From Toxonevra muliebris (lineage: Eukaryota; Arthropoda; Insecta; Diptera; Pallopteridae), in NCBI GenBank assembly GCA_963691655.1, contig CAVNUY010000016.1, forward strand, positions 124,001 through 188,000: DNA of 64,000 bases, given 5' to 3'. Under the pieces are notes generated by a model. The model worked only from the letters and a program-made list of their open reading frames with translations. It had not been told where the DNA came from and ran no database searches. This document shows positions 11,401 through 21,383 of the stretch, in pieces (the stretch's first letter is position 1; every line of letters begins with the position of its first letter). Made by a program: the position numbers and the translations under genes.

Positions 11401-11722
11401 CGAGGATAGATCTGTGAATTTTACTAGGGATGATACTTTTGAAATCATACGTACTAAAGCAGGAAACGTAATGAAAAAGCAGCAAGAACGCAATGAGCGT
11501 GCGTACAATCTCCGATCACGTATTGTATCCTATGAGGTGGGTCAAGAAGTTTTCAGACGTAATTTTCAACAAAGCAACATTGAAAAAGGTTTCAACGCAA
11601 AGCTTGCTCCTTGTTTTATTAAAGCACGAGTAAGGAAGAGGTTAGGTAATTGTTACTACGAGCTTGAGGATTTACAGGGTCATCTTATTGGTATATATCA
11701 CGCCAAAGATATAAGGCAGTAA
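8360..11722 (+). CDS. Pol polyprotein (protease, RT, RNase H, integrase)
   Basis: The frame is open for 1120 codons from 8360. There is no ATG before the protease, so it is probably made as a Gag-Pol frameshift fusion. Counting from 8360, the protease motif DTGAS starts at residue 134. The RT motif YLDD is at 429-432, and RNase H has CDASKTGIG near 577. The integrase zinc finger begins at H780 (HDSHLSSHGG, later CEICK). The integrase triad is D850 (VDFLG), D910 (SDNGSQF) and E945 (ASERVNR), giving the expected D,D35E spacing. The C-terminal region (residues 1070-1120) matches the usual fly gypsy integrase tail, ending in YHAKDIRQ. All catalytic residues are present and no stop interrupts the frame. 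The family is Ty3/gypsy (Metaviridae); the exact clade is unassigned. Confidence 0.95.
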   Translation, partial: SKKLPAERTEKCTQTTRNQYVQTSIDQHRITIDTNQNNSNIVLNNINNKLLVLGPHKPFHVRLAEYNKVRQRIFGNFPTPPTTPSRSSLRIRSFWEKVRTNRKKFLSSIFDKHTDIRPYAEVHLFGKTIRGLLDTGASISCIGAQSASEFLSSNIPYKKIKYFIHTADGKPQNIVGIIETQITFRNVTKPITIFIIPSLSQNLYLGIDFWNLFHLLPSCFVSEVNVSNISNSTIHSLTDVQQKQLQNVINLYPSFSKEGLGKTNLISHVIDVKDTKPIKQRHFPVSPAIEKLIYDELDRMLKLGVIEESDSAWSSPIVLVRKPGKVRLCLDSRKVNTVTLKDAYPLPIIDGILSRLPRAEFISTIDFKDAFWQIPLDVGSRDKTAFTVPGRSLYHFKVMPFGLCNAPQTMSRLMDKVIPAHLRSYVFIYLDDLLIVSENFDRHCEVLREVAHHIRCSGLTINVEKSKFCLREVQYLGHIVGNGTIRTDPEKVSAITEFPNPRSVKQLRRFLGMSGWYRKFIRNYASITSPLTDLLKTNRKYAWNEEAQKAFEDLKTILSSAPVLHSPNFSRPFYIHCDASKTGIGSVLVQVNEEGEEFPIAFMSKKLNQAQRNYSVTEQECLAAMLSIKKFRAYVEGHEFTVITDHASLKWLMSQTDLSSRLARWALKLQGFCFKIEHRRGSQNIVPDALSRVNTEDLSAITIDEGISVDLNSTHFHSDEYKRLIENVRANEAKFPDLKVVDGYLYRRTEHATGEQLHDDLVWKLWIPKAMIPSILEKAHDSHLSSHGGINKTLYRIRRFCFWPNLVSDVKNYVNSCEICKTTKHPNFTLRPPMGKTSETKRSFQKLYVDFLGPYPRSRSGNIGIFITLDHFTKYPFLRPVKKFTADIVTKYLEEDLFHCFGVPETIVSDNGSQFKSGQFNNLLLKYGINHTYTAVHSPQANASERVNRSIISAIKAYIKPDQKNWDEYLSSICCALRSAVHSSIGTSPYFMTFGQHMVTNGATYALLRKLEMLEDRSVNFTRDDTFEIIRTKAGNVMKKQQERNERAYNLRSRIVSYEVGQEVFRRNFQQSNIEKGFNAKLAPCFIKARVRKRLGNCYYELEDLQGHLIGIYHAKDIRQ
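8363..8369 (+). promoter_or_regulatory. -1 ribosomal frameshift heptamer A AAA AAC
   Basis: In the gag frame the codons read cca-aaa-aac, giving A|AAA|AAC, a canonical X XXY YYZ slippery site. The pol frame opens at 8360, just after a TAG at 8357-8359, and is -1 relative to gag. A 5-bp hairpin with a GAGA loop (GCACT 8382-8386, AGTGC 8391-8395) follows after a 12-nt spacer, rather longer than the usual 5-9 nt. Confidence 0.8.
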
Positions 11723-11830
11723 ACATTTTTATATTTAATTTAACCCTTTGATTTTTTTTTGCTTCTCGCTTCAAGCGGTATCAGTTTTTGGAGATTTCAT
11801 CCCCAAAATCTGATTTTGGCGGGGGAGTTA
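11723..11830 (+). promoter_or_regulatory. 3' untranslated stretch and polypurine tract
   Basis: The 108 nt between pol and the 3' LTR contain no ORF, so env is absent. The purine run GGCGGGGGAG at 11818-11827, three bases before the LTR, is the probable plus-strand primer. Confidence 0.75.
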
Positions 11831-14603
11831 TGTAGGGGCGCTTGTAGCTCAAGCAGTTTCCGCTTACAATTTCATTTTGGTTATTTGAATGTTCACACAT
11901 AAAAACATCACTTCCGTTTGAGTCGCCATCTGTGTGCGAGAAGAAGAAACAGACCACACTACTTATTCACCATAATTTGAATTAAGTTCCTTATGTCCAA
12001 ATTTTCATTAATTATTTTCTTTTCCGACAGTAGATATACTGTTACTCTCTCTAATTTTTGATGATTCATTATACTAGACAGAGCTTACCTCGTCAAGAAA
12101 AGCAATTTTCTAATCCTTTGCGATTCCAGACGTCTTCAAGTTAACTTGTGTAGAAGTGTTAAGGCAGATAATTGCGTTTGCTTAGTACAACTAAGTACAG
12201 TCGGTAATTTTCAATTTATTTCAACATTTAACTCAAACCTTAACATTTTCATCAGTTTTCTACGCAATATAAAATAATAAAGAGAGTAAGTAAATAATCC
12301 GAAAATTAATAAAATTCGCACATACATTTGTATGCTTGCATTCATTTCATTTTTGCATTAAAATTTAATTATTCTACGATTTTTAGCAATCGCAATATTT
12401 CATTGGATCAGTTATTCGTATCAACATTTTTCAAGTTGTGGATGAAAAGGCAGAGAAAGGGGTATAAAATCATTATACTGGTGCCAATTCCTACCATGGG
12501 TAAAAATTCCACAATGTTGATCATAAATTTCGCTATTCTTCAAATTTATTTTTTTTTCTATTAGATTTGGCACCTAATACATAAGATCATAATACCTAAA
12601 ATAAAACCTAATACATAAGATCATAATACCTAACATAAAACCTAATACATAAAATGATAATGCATAACATAAAACCTAATACATAAAATGATAATGCATA
12701 ACATAAAACCAAAGATAATAATACTTAAAATAAATCCAAGTAAAACAACATAAAACCTAGTACATACATAATACATAGAACCTAACATGTACCTCAACTA
12801 AATACCTACACCTACAAAACCTCTATCATACCAACTCGGGTACACACACACAAACCATTGGTCAAGGTGTCAGAAGCGGTCAAGCAGGTTTCAGTTTCTT
12901 TCGCGCATTCAGAGATGATGTATTAAAATCCCGGGGGCCTGCTGTAAACGAGAAATTCGACATGTGGAGTGAAGTGAAGTGATAGAACCTAGTTTAGTTA
13001 GATAAATTTAGTATTAGAATAAGTATTAAAAAGTATATATAGTGAGTTAAAAATATCTACAATATTATATATGTGTTAAAAATAGACAAAACAAAGTAAA
13101 GCTAAACCCCTGAAATAAAAATACTAAGAAAAAAAAGTGCTTGAAACAATAATGATGAAAAAGAGGTAAAAACATATTACACCAAAACCCATGCATAACA
13201 GAAAAAAACTAAAAAAATATTAAATTTAACAAAAACTATATCTAAAACCTCTGAAAAATACATAAAAACAAATTAAAATAAATATAAAAATCAAAATCTG
13301 CATATCTAAGTGACTAAAAGCTACATGAAAATAAACTAGTATGAAACTAGTATGACACTAGTTTGCAACTAGTATGTTATCAGTGCAGTGAATTTAGTTA
13401 GTGAAAATAACATAAGCAAAAGAATAGAGAATAGAGAAAAATATGAAAACAACAACAATTGTATAATACTGCACATATAAATATGTATATTAATTTTTCG
13501 AATTACGGTTAATTCATAATTTCTACTTGTGCAAAGGCAAAGTGTTGTTAGAATCGGTATAAACATTTTTCGACCAAATATTGAATACAGTGTCGAGAAA
13601 TATTTATACATATTTTGTTGGTTTTTTTTTATTTTTTTTATTAAATCATTAAAATATTTTTGCCTTAATATAATAATAATAATATTCATTAAATAATAAT
13701 TTTTAGAAAGAAAAGAAAAAAAAAAAAAGTTAATAATCACTGTGATTTAAAAACAGTATTAATATAAACATACGTGCAAAAATGTTGCAAAGCATGGTTA
13801 GCAACATGTTTCCAACTAATAATTTTGGTAGATTTACAGCATTGTCAACATACACATACACCATGAAAGATCTTTCATCGTGGGAGCAACGACCTTAAAA
13901 GTTGTAAGTGTATTTTGTTAATTTTTTTTTATTTGTGTAATATTTATATTTTGTTAGTACTATTTATATTAGTATGGAACAAATTGGTTCTTTCTTGGTC
14001 ATTTTTTTTCTTTTCGATAATTGAATATTTAAATTCTAATTTACCTAAGTTAAATTTTATCGCTAATTTTAATATTTAAATATAAATACCTAATATAATT
14101 TTTCTTTGAATTTTTTTTTAAATTGAATAATTGTAATGCATTCTACAGTATATTTAAATTGGTTTTCTAATATATTAATTAAATAAAATTTATTATAATG
14201 AAGTGCTAAAATTTTCGGTATTATGATTACGAGCAAGTTCGGTTAGGTTTTTTTTTGTGGTTATGTTTAGGGACTATCAAGTATTTCTTTTGTTGTGGAT
14301 TTTTATCTGATAGTCATGGAAGGGAGGGCAAAGTGTTGTGACAACATTCTAACACAACCAAATCGTAGATCAATTCGATGATGTGGAATCTTCTTCTCTT
14401 GTGTCCTATTGTTTTTTTTCTTGCTATTTCTTCCAACTTTAATGCACGCGAAATTATTATTTTTATTTATATGGCAACGTATAATCACCAGGCGGAAGGT
14501 GCAAGAACACCACCCCATTAGCCGACGAGCCGGAGCCGGAACTCGAAGCGTGCATTCGCTACCTACCCCTGCACAAACATTCACCAAATCGTTGCATGCT
14601 ACA
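11831..14603 (+). repeat. 3' LTR of the RING-Gag gypsy element
   Basis: The 2773-bp copy of 3434-6205, one A longer in the poly-A run near 13727. It contains the same four-unit 34-bp array at 12573-12708. Its end, CTACA, is followed by the target duplicate AAGG. Confidence 0.95.
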
Positions 14604-14953
14604 AAGGCCCCAGTAACTGGGGCTATTTTTTGCGCAAGAAATCTCTTTATGAAAAAACAAATATCAAAAGAGAAACATGCTACTCGTTGGTGTTTGTTTT
14701 GTTTCTTGTGTATGCAGATAATTTGTTAGATAATTCTGAAAAATGCCGTTACTCATATCTTCTCTCTCTCATTTATTATTTACTCCCGCTTAAGCAAAGA
14801 TTTTTTCAAGGATGAATGCAATGCTTTGTTCAATGAGTGAATTTTAAAAAACTTCCGGCGCTAATATTTTGGAATTGGCTTAACCGATTTTAAATTTGGC
14901 TAACCTACTCGTAAAGCTCTTTAAATTGATATATAATATGATATCGTAGGGTA
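14604..14953 (-). mobile_element. Helitron-like non-autonomous element, copy 1 (main part)
   Basis: Together with 3421-3433 this is a roughly 360-bp element on the minus strand. It matches 31596-31969 along its whole length, including GAGAGAGAGAAGA, the 'tactcccgcttaagcaa' word and the CTAGxTT tip. The 3' end has a perfect 8-bp stem hairpin (14607-14623, GCCCCAGT-A-ACTGGGGC), eight nt from the terminal CTAG in the unbroken copy. A hairpin near a CTRR end without terminal inverted repeats is the Helitron pattern. The 5' end near 14953 is less clear: CTACGATATCATATTA on the minus strand. It has no ORF, so it depends on an autonomous relative. A Helentron/DINE-1 type element is an alternative. 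Confidence 0.6.
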
Positions 14954-15165
14954 TGTTGGGGCTAGCCTTGCCAGCTCATTGGTTTTACAATTGCCTGGAA
15001 TGTCCTTGTGCCCTGATACCCAATACCGGTGTACCTTGGGCCTTTCCGATATCTCTTTAGGAGATAGTCGGCAGTTAGCGACCACCTTAGAGGTAGTAAA
15101 TAAATATCAAGTAATTTTATGGCTGTTTGACTATCTATTAACTAGTAGTGAAGATAGCTAGCTAA
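14954..15165 (-). pseudogene. RNase H fragment of a non-LTR retrotransposon
   Basis: This stretch matches 26385-26580 closely, with shared words CTAGCCTTGC, TGTGCCCTG, ACCCAATAC, GGTGTACCTTG, GCAGTTA and CGACCACCTTAGA. In that copy the minus strand encodes an RNase H (LYWVPGHSDISGNCKADEL), so this is a shorter, more decayed fragment of the same family. The Helitron-like element directly abuts it, so insertion into or beside the fragment is likely. Confidence 0.65.
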
Positions 15166-16004
15166 AAGCTATTAAATTTACAAAAAGAGTAAATAGGGAA
15201 ATACTGACGAATTTGGGAAATAGAAAGGCATGTGATTTTCATAAAAAATAACACTGCAAAATGAAGTTTTGATAAGCATTTCTTTTCGATTTTAAATTGA
15301 ATTTTAAAACTAGGAATGAGAAATTCATGAACCCTGTTTCACCTGTCCACCTCTGTTTGTATCTCTAACGCGTCGCAACATCTGGAAAAATTCCAAATAG
15401 CATTGCCAAAAATTAGAACTTTTTTTTTCTAAATTTACAAAGACTCGACTACTGTTTCTATTTCATATTAATTTTTTAACTTTTTAAATCTAGTGGTACT
15501 AGGACAAACATTTCAAATTGAGAGTTCTTAACTTTGAAGAGCGTTTACAAAAATTGGTTAGAAAAAATTGTGAATTTTTTAAATTGGAATTAATTTGTGT
15601 ATTTTTCAAAAATGTGGTCATCAGAATAATATGTGTAACAATTTCAGCTTGATAGGTTGAAAAGTTCTTAAGAAAGCAACATTTAGAAAAAAATACGTTT
15701 ACAGTTTTGAGAAACAAGAAAATTTCATATAACCTATCGGATCAACTCCATAATTTTGGGAAACAAACATAAAATGTTATTCTTTAATTCTAAGTCGTCG
15801 TTTTCCATTAAGCATAATCTTCTGGCGTTTGGTATCCGTATTTATTTTCACAATTGCAGACATAACTTAGTAAACTTTGATTTTCGAATTTAGAATTTAA
15901 ATTTTATAATTTCAGTCCGTGTTTGCTATAAGAAACAAAAAGACAGAAAGACCCAAAAAAGTATACCAAAAAACATTATTAACAAAATTTTTTACCAATT
16001 TCAG
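15166..16004. other. No gene seen
   Basis: AT-rich; a 72-codon minus-strand frame (15499-15717) has low-complexity composition and looks like chance. I recognise no repeat family here. Confidence 0.4.
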
Positions 16005-16174
16005 TGACTGGGACTAGCACAATTACTGGAACATTAACCTCGTTTGTAGCTACATTTTTTGTTATTAATACAAAGATACCATTATTTGGAGTGGGAATCA
16101 TGAGAACAGGGTCACTACAACTTTCGAGAGCTAGCGAGTGTTTCGAGTTACTCGACGTTCATTTTGATGGATAA
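16005..16174 (+). other. Possible exon or decayed coding fragment, unrecognised
   Basis: A pyrimidine-rich run ending TTACCAATTTCAG (16004) looks like a 3' splice site. After it one frame is open for 55 codons to TAA at 16172. The peptide begins TGTSTITGTLTSFVATFFV, possibly membrane-spanning, and continues with mixed polar residues. Base composition is less AT-rich than the neighbourhood. I do not recognise the peptide; chance or a decayed repeat is quite possible. Confidence 0.2.
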
Positions 16175-16228
16175 ACAAGTCTCAGACCACTTTTGAACAG
16201 AAAAATTGTTTTCATATTCCAATGAACG

Positions 16229-16552
16229 ATTATGCAGGTGTTACTATGTTTTTTTTTAGCGAATAGGTAAAAAAGCAGTTGTGCGGACATTTGTAAAACT
16301 TGCTAGATTTAATCGGGTAATTTCAGCTTATTTTTTCTTTTCGGTATTCCTAATAACTATTGATATTAGGAATATCGAAAAAATTTATATGAGTGAATCT
16401 ATAACTTTGATAGATCTATAACAGTTTTTATGTAAAATCAAAATTTTCTGAGATATAAAGAATCAAATATGAATTTTGTTCACAAAAACAGTTTTTTTCC
16501 AAATTTTGGAGCTCTTGCGGCACCACTTTCTCTTATCAAATTGACCTGAAAT
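16229..16552 (-). repeat. Dispersed repeat, right copy of an inverted pair
   Basis: Reverse-complement match of 3080-3411. The two are about 12.8 kb apart and face each other across the Helitron-like and gypsy elements. Without those insertions they would lie within about 1.7 kb. Confidence 0.7.
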
Positions 16553-16671
16553 TTTACACAGATTATTTTTTGAGTAAAACAAACCGATCGAGGGGGTGCC
16601 GTGGAAAATTTTCTGACTTTTGAAAATTAATGGCACTGTAATGTATACATAAATATATATTCTACTCCCGC

Positions 16672-16911
16672 TAAAGCAATGATTTTTACAACGATGAATG
16701 CAATAGTTTGAATAAAATTCAAAAACTTCCGACGCTGATATTTTATATTGTATTATATTTATATATATTTTAAATATTTCATTTTGCATTGTCATCCAGT
16801 TCTGTGCTATATTTAAAATTTCAAGTCTCTAGCGTATCGGCAAGTTAGTTGCAAAATTCCTATCGAACAGACTGACAAACACCATTGAAAGCGAGATGAT
16901 ATAAACGTGGT
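16672..16911 (+). repeat. Dispersed repeat, partner at 21461-21705
   Basis: It matches 21461-21705 in reverse orientation over about 240 bp (TTGAAATTTTAAATAT, AGACATTGAAAGCGAG-like words, TGCATTGTC). Its first 75 bp (CTCCCGCTAAAGCAATGATTTTTAC and following, interrupted here) also occur in both Helitron-like elements. It may be a related non-autonomous element. Confidence 0.65.
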
Positions 16912-18896
16912 GAAAATTGAAGCTTTTCTTCGGTTGTTTTGCCAAACTTTATTTTTTACTCATTTAAAAATTTTTATAGGTTTTGATTTTTCAAATTGCA
17001 TCACAAATTTTTAGTATTTGGCTTACTTTTTTTTGTATTCCAGACCATATTTATTGCATATTTTATTAATTTCCCAAATATTATACTATAGGGCTCTTTT
17101 ACGCCAATGTGGGTCAAGGAGTAGATTTAAAGTCATGCTTCACATTCATACTTACTGCCTCTTTGATCCTTTTTTATTTCATAAAAATATCTGTAAGTTT
17201 ATCGTTTTAAATACTTTGTCCTGCCATAAGTTCTGCTACAAGTTTAAAAAGCTGTCAAATTTAAATGTAGAAACTTTTTGTACTTAAACAATTTTTAATT
17301 AGTTTATAATATAATTGTAAATACGAAAAACAAAAGTATATTCGAAATGATCGTCTTTTACTTTTGTACAGGCCTTTAAACGGTCCGGCCATTTTGCTAC
17401 TTCGAAGCACAAGTCACTGCGTTAATTAGAAACAAATTTGATGAACGATGAAAAACGAAAAATGTCTGGCTAGAACGAGATATCGGTTTAAGCATTAGCC
17501 CTTCGACGCCCAATACGTCCGATTTCAATTAAAAACATACTCAGAGGGAGTATTTGTGATTCCGAATAACGTTTGTTCTTCGTGTTTTCAAATAAATTTG
17601 TTTAAGGTGCAGTTATTTTAATTTACATGGTTGATCTCTGTAGTAACCTTTGGCGATTATCTGGAGAATAAATTAAAATACATTCGCAATAATTTTTAAA
17701 AACAGTTATTTGGTGTTATCCCATACCATCTGACACAAATTTGTCCACACGGCAATATATTTATTACACAAAATTCGAAAATAAAAACACCTTTTTTTCA
17801 GTTAGTTGTTTAAAATTTTTGCAAAACATGCTTTTCGAGCTAAAAATAACTGTAACTGTACGACAGTTGTCATTTTTCCATTCTTATTCATACGTATTGA
17901 TAAAGAAAACTTTAGACAGTAAGATCAGATGTTTATTTTAAATGGCGAACGTAAAATGGCGGCACAGACAGGCGCAGAAGTGGTTGGTCACTGCAGTGAC
18001 CAGTGGGTATTTAAGGGTAAATAGGCAGTGCATGAAGGGTTTAATTGAATAGATATATATAAATATATATGTATAACTCTTTATAATAAAATATCAAGCT
18101 TGGCTATCCATTGTCCTATTTTTGTATTATCGCTTTCAAAGTTATTGAGACAATTGATAGTTCGTTTAATTCATTTTTAAGTCTAAAATTCTTGCTCACC
18201 AAATTAAAATTTTTCGATACCGCGCCGTCGATTTTACAAAATTGCTAGTAATTTGGATTATTCATAGCTTCCAAAATATTGAGTTTCATTCGAAAATAAT
18301 TTTTTGGCCAAATTTGCATATTTTCGTTAATATCTTATCAACTACTGAAGATTGGAATAGTACCTCGTTCGTCGGAAAGATAGTCTTAGTCAAAACTTAA
18401 CAACATCTGAAATCGGAATTTTACGTATTTCCTTTTTCAGCTACATCGAGTTCAACAAATCGCTTTAACCGAATGAAAAAACTATAAATGCCATTGTGCT
18501 CAGAATGATAAAATATAAATGTCATAAATATCATAAAATACATACATATATCATATTTCCTTTAAAATCGGTGCACACATTTTAATTGATTTTTAACTTT
18601 TTGTTGTTTCAACTTTATGTGCTCATACGCAAGTTATGTTATACTTAATAAATTGAATACCACGTCTCATGTACTATACCAGTAGTTTCGTTTATTATAT
18701 TATACGAATCCGTACTACAAACCTGAAATCAGCATGGGTTCCTCTGAAATTTGTGGAAACATTCAATGTGTTTAGTAAAGTCTCTTGCTGAAAATTACGA
18801 AATTAAAGTAAATTTTTTATCAATTGAATACTCAAATTCGTTTTGTAACTTAACAAATTTCCTGCTTCTTTTATTATGAAAAAATAAAGTATTTTA
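16912..18896. other. No gene recognised; upstream of the Abcd1 exon
   Basis: AT-rich flank. A GC-richer patch at 17940-18035 includes two ATGGCG words and a perfect palindrome (listed separately). Upstream non-coding exons or the promoter of the transporter gene may lie here but cannot be placed. Short frames look like chance. Confidence 0.35.
17985..18002. repeat. 18-bp perfect palindrome
   Basis: TGGTCACTGCAGTGACCA is its own reverse complement. It resembles a binding site for a dimeric protein, but its role is unknown. Confidence 0.6.
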
Positions 18897-19067
18897 ATGT
18901 GTCTTCTATATTACAGCGTATTTGATTGCGATCTCCGCCCACAAACAATGCATGTACATGCTGCCTATATACAATTTCAAATTATAACACATCGAAGCTC
19001 TGGATTGCCTGCGTGTACTCACATAAGAAAAGAAAAAGATCGTTTGAAAAGTGGAATTGTTTTTAAA

Positions 19068-19717
19068 ATGGTTGTTTTATCGAAATACATCAATCAAGCA
19101 GTGCATAAATATGAGGAAAGTGGTTTACCTAAAACAGCTATTAGCCATGCTCTTATATGTGCTGCTATTTTCGCATATACTTTTAAACTAACATATCCTT
19201 TGATTTGTAAAAGTCAAACCGATAAAGATGTGAATGCAAAAGAAAGCCGTAAAAAAAGCAGCAATAATAATAACGAATTAAAACACCATAACTCAAGTGA
19301 CACTCTTACACCGTCACAAACAATCATCGATCCAATTGATGACGAATCAAAACTGGCAGAAGCCGAAAAGCTCTTGGTTGAAAAACAGCTTAAAAATCAA
19401 AAAAATAAACATCAGTTGGAGCCCGGACTAAATAAGGAATTTATACAGCAGCTTAGTAAGCTTGTGCAGATTATGATACCTAAACCATTGTGTTATGAGA
19501 CTGGTTTACTTGGCGTGCATACTTTTTGCCTTATATCACGCACATTTTTAAGTATTTATGTGGCGTCGTTGGAAGGTGCAATTGTCAAGTTTATCGTACG
19601 CAAAGATGTTAAACAATTTTCAATTGTTTTACTTAAATGGTTTGGGATCGCAATTCCAGCCACATTCATCAATTCTATGATACGTTTTCTAGAAAGCAAA
19701 TTGTCATTGGCATTTAG
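19068..19717 (+). CDS. Abcd1: First coding exon of a peroxisomal ABC transporter, subfamily D
   Basis: The exon encodes the N-terminal part of an ABCD-type half transporter, which imports very-long-chain acyl-CoA into peroxisomes. The start at 19068 (ATG in AAAATGG) gives MVVLSKYINQAV, like the MxVLS start of ABCD1. The first membrane segment follows (TAISHALICAAIFAYTFK), then a charged linker with an NNNN run. The second conserved block has PKPLCYETGLLGVHT, LISRTFLSIYVASLEG, FIVRKD, and IPATFINSMIRFLE, ending SLAF plus a split Arg codon. These match the human ABCD1 blocks LLALHS, SRTFLSVYVARLDG and ALPATFVNSAIRYLE. The exon ends at AG|GTAAAA (donor 19718). The frame is open upstream to 18897, but that part is more likely 5' UTR, with a possible acceptor TATTACAG at 18915. 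I found no downstream exon in the window. Confidence 0.88.
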
Positions 19718-20780
19718 GTAAAAACAATCATTTTACTGTACATATATACACATCTACAGTGATTTACTGCTTAAATTATTCTACTAATTCGAATAGTCCA
19801 AATTAAAATACAGTTACAATCTACATACGTGTTTTACGAAAAAATATATTGTTAAAGTTAAGATAATTTTAATAGAAAAACATTAGAAGACAGTGAAAAA
19901 TAGTTTTTGAAAATTTATGTATGTGTATGTATATTAAATTCCTCTTTTTCTAAACAACACATGAAATGTTTTGAAATATTCAGTAATGAATCGCCATAAC
20001 TTACTTAAAAAAGATGAACTGGAATTTAAGGATCCTAAGAGTGAAAAGGTCAATAACATATTGCCGAAACCGTGAATTTAATGTCCACAATCATTTAATT
20101 GTGAGATCTTTGTGCATGTAAATGATGCAAGGAAAAATATGTCATACCTACTAAGGGTTAATTGCTCTGCATTATATTAAGCTGTGATCTATTTTTCTGT
20201 CGAATAGCTGTATTTTGGTATTTGCTGTCTTTTATTGTTTTTCAAATAAAAATTATCTTAAATTAGATGATACATTGAGTTTTTCAAAAAAGAATATCCG
20301 GATTTTGAAGTACATAATTCGTTATATAAAGTTATAATTTAAGTTTTTACCCACTGTATTTTTATTGTATTTTACATAAGTTCATTACACATGTCCAACT
20401 TTGATAACAAAATTTTAACGTTATATCTGAAGAGAAAAGCTGAATAGGTAATGTTTTTGTCATCTCAGGTCACAACGGTAATTCTTTAAAAAATTTTGAA
20501 ATGTGTTCGTAATGATAATGAAAATAATTTGTAATGATTACCTTTAAGTATTGGCTCATCAAATAGTATTGCCAGGACAGATTCAACTTGAATGACATGA
20601 ATCAACTTTTATTTCAAAAAATCTTTGTTTCGCAAAGGTACAATAATTTTTAGGCTAGCTTTAATATAGTTGCTAGGTATTTTAATAATTCTGACAAGTT
20701 TTGAGTTTTTGTAGCTCATTGCTCCTAGTTTTATAAGTTTTAATATCGTATCGTTAAATTTCTTCACTAGTTAAGATACT
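19718..20780 (+). other. Start of intron 1 (GT at 19718); no gene seen
   Basis: The intron begins GTAAAAAC. The following kilobase is AT-rich without recognisable coding or repeat sequence. How far the intron runs is unknown: the ATP-binding exons are not visible, so the whole remaining window could be intronic, or the exons may be short and missed. Confidence 0.45.
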
Positions 20781-21196
20781 TGGATATAAAATCTTATGCT
20801 CTGCAGATGCGATGTTACCTTGAATTTGATTAATTTGGTTCTCTAGAGATTAAAGAGAGCAAATTTTTGACTATTTCGTTATTTCTCGAGGGCGCGCTGT
20901 GTCCAATCAGCCGCAAACTATTTAATTTGTGTTTTTCAAACACTAATTAAAGTAGCCGGCCGCTGCCACTCAAATGACTTTACAAGTTTGGATATAAAAT
21001 CTTATGCTCTGCAGATGCGATGTTACCTTGAATTTGATTAATTTGGTTCTCTAGAGATTAAAGAGAGCAAATTTTTGACTATTTCGTTATTTCTCGAGGG
21101 CGCGCTGTGTCCAATCAGCCGCAAACTATTTAATTTGTGTTTTTCAAACACTAATTAAAGTAGCCGGCCGCTGCCACTCAAATGACTTTACAAGTT
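20781..21196 (+). repeat. Perfect tandem duplication of a 208-bp unit
   Basis: Copies 20781-20988 and 20989-21196 look identical base for base. Each contains TTCTCGAGGGCGCGCTGTG and AGTAGCCGGCCGCTGCC, GC-rich patches unusual here. No ORF spans a unit. Identity suggests a very recent duplication, gene conversion, or an assembly join. Confidence 0.9.
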
Positions 21197-21383
21197 TTGA
21201 GATGTAGCTTGTTGTTTTACTTTAATGATTTTATGCTATAAATAAGAAAAATTGTAGTTGTAATATAAAATTCACCTTGCGTCAAAATTTTTTTTTTATT
21301 TTACCTTAGCTAAAAGAAAGTTGTTTAAAATATAAGGAAGGAAAAAAATTACTTAGACTGCAACACTCTACCAACACCCCTTA

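Larger units (their letters stand above)
3434..14603 (+). mobile_element. Complete Ty3/gypsy LTR retrotransposon with RING-finger Gag
   Basis: The element is flanked by a 4-bp target duplication, AAGG, at 3430-3433 and 14604-14607, and begins TG and ends CA. In order it holds a 2772-bp LTR, a tRNA-Lys type primer site, a leader, gag, pol in the -1 frame, a purine tract and a 2773-bp LTR. By eye the LTRs differ by two substitutions (near 3636/12034 and 5579/13977) and one base in a poly-A run, so insertion is very recent. No env-like ORF lies between pol and the 3' LTR, so it is not an errantivirus. Long LTRs and a RING finger in Gag are its unusual points. All ORFs are open, so it may be active. 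Confidence 0.95.

Noticed and set aside
11723..11830. Env gene in the RING-Gag gypsy element
   Set aside because: Only 108 nt lie between pol and the 3' LTR, with no ORF.
18897..19067. Upstream start for Abcd1 (adding 57 residues)
   Set aside because: The added residues match nothing in the family, and the ATG at 19068 gives the conserved N-terminus. The longer frame is probably 5' UTR.
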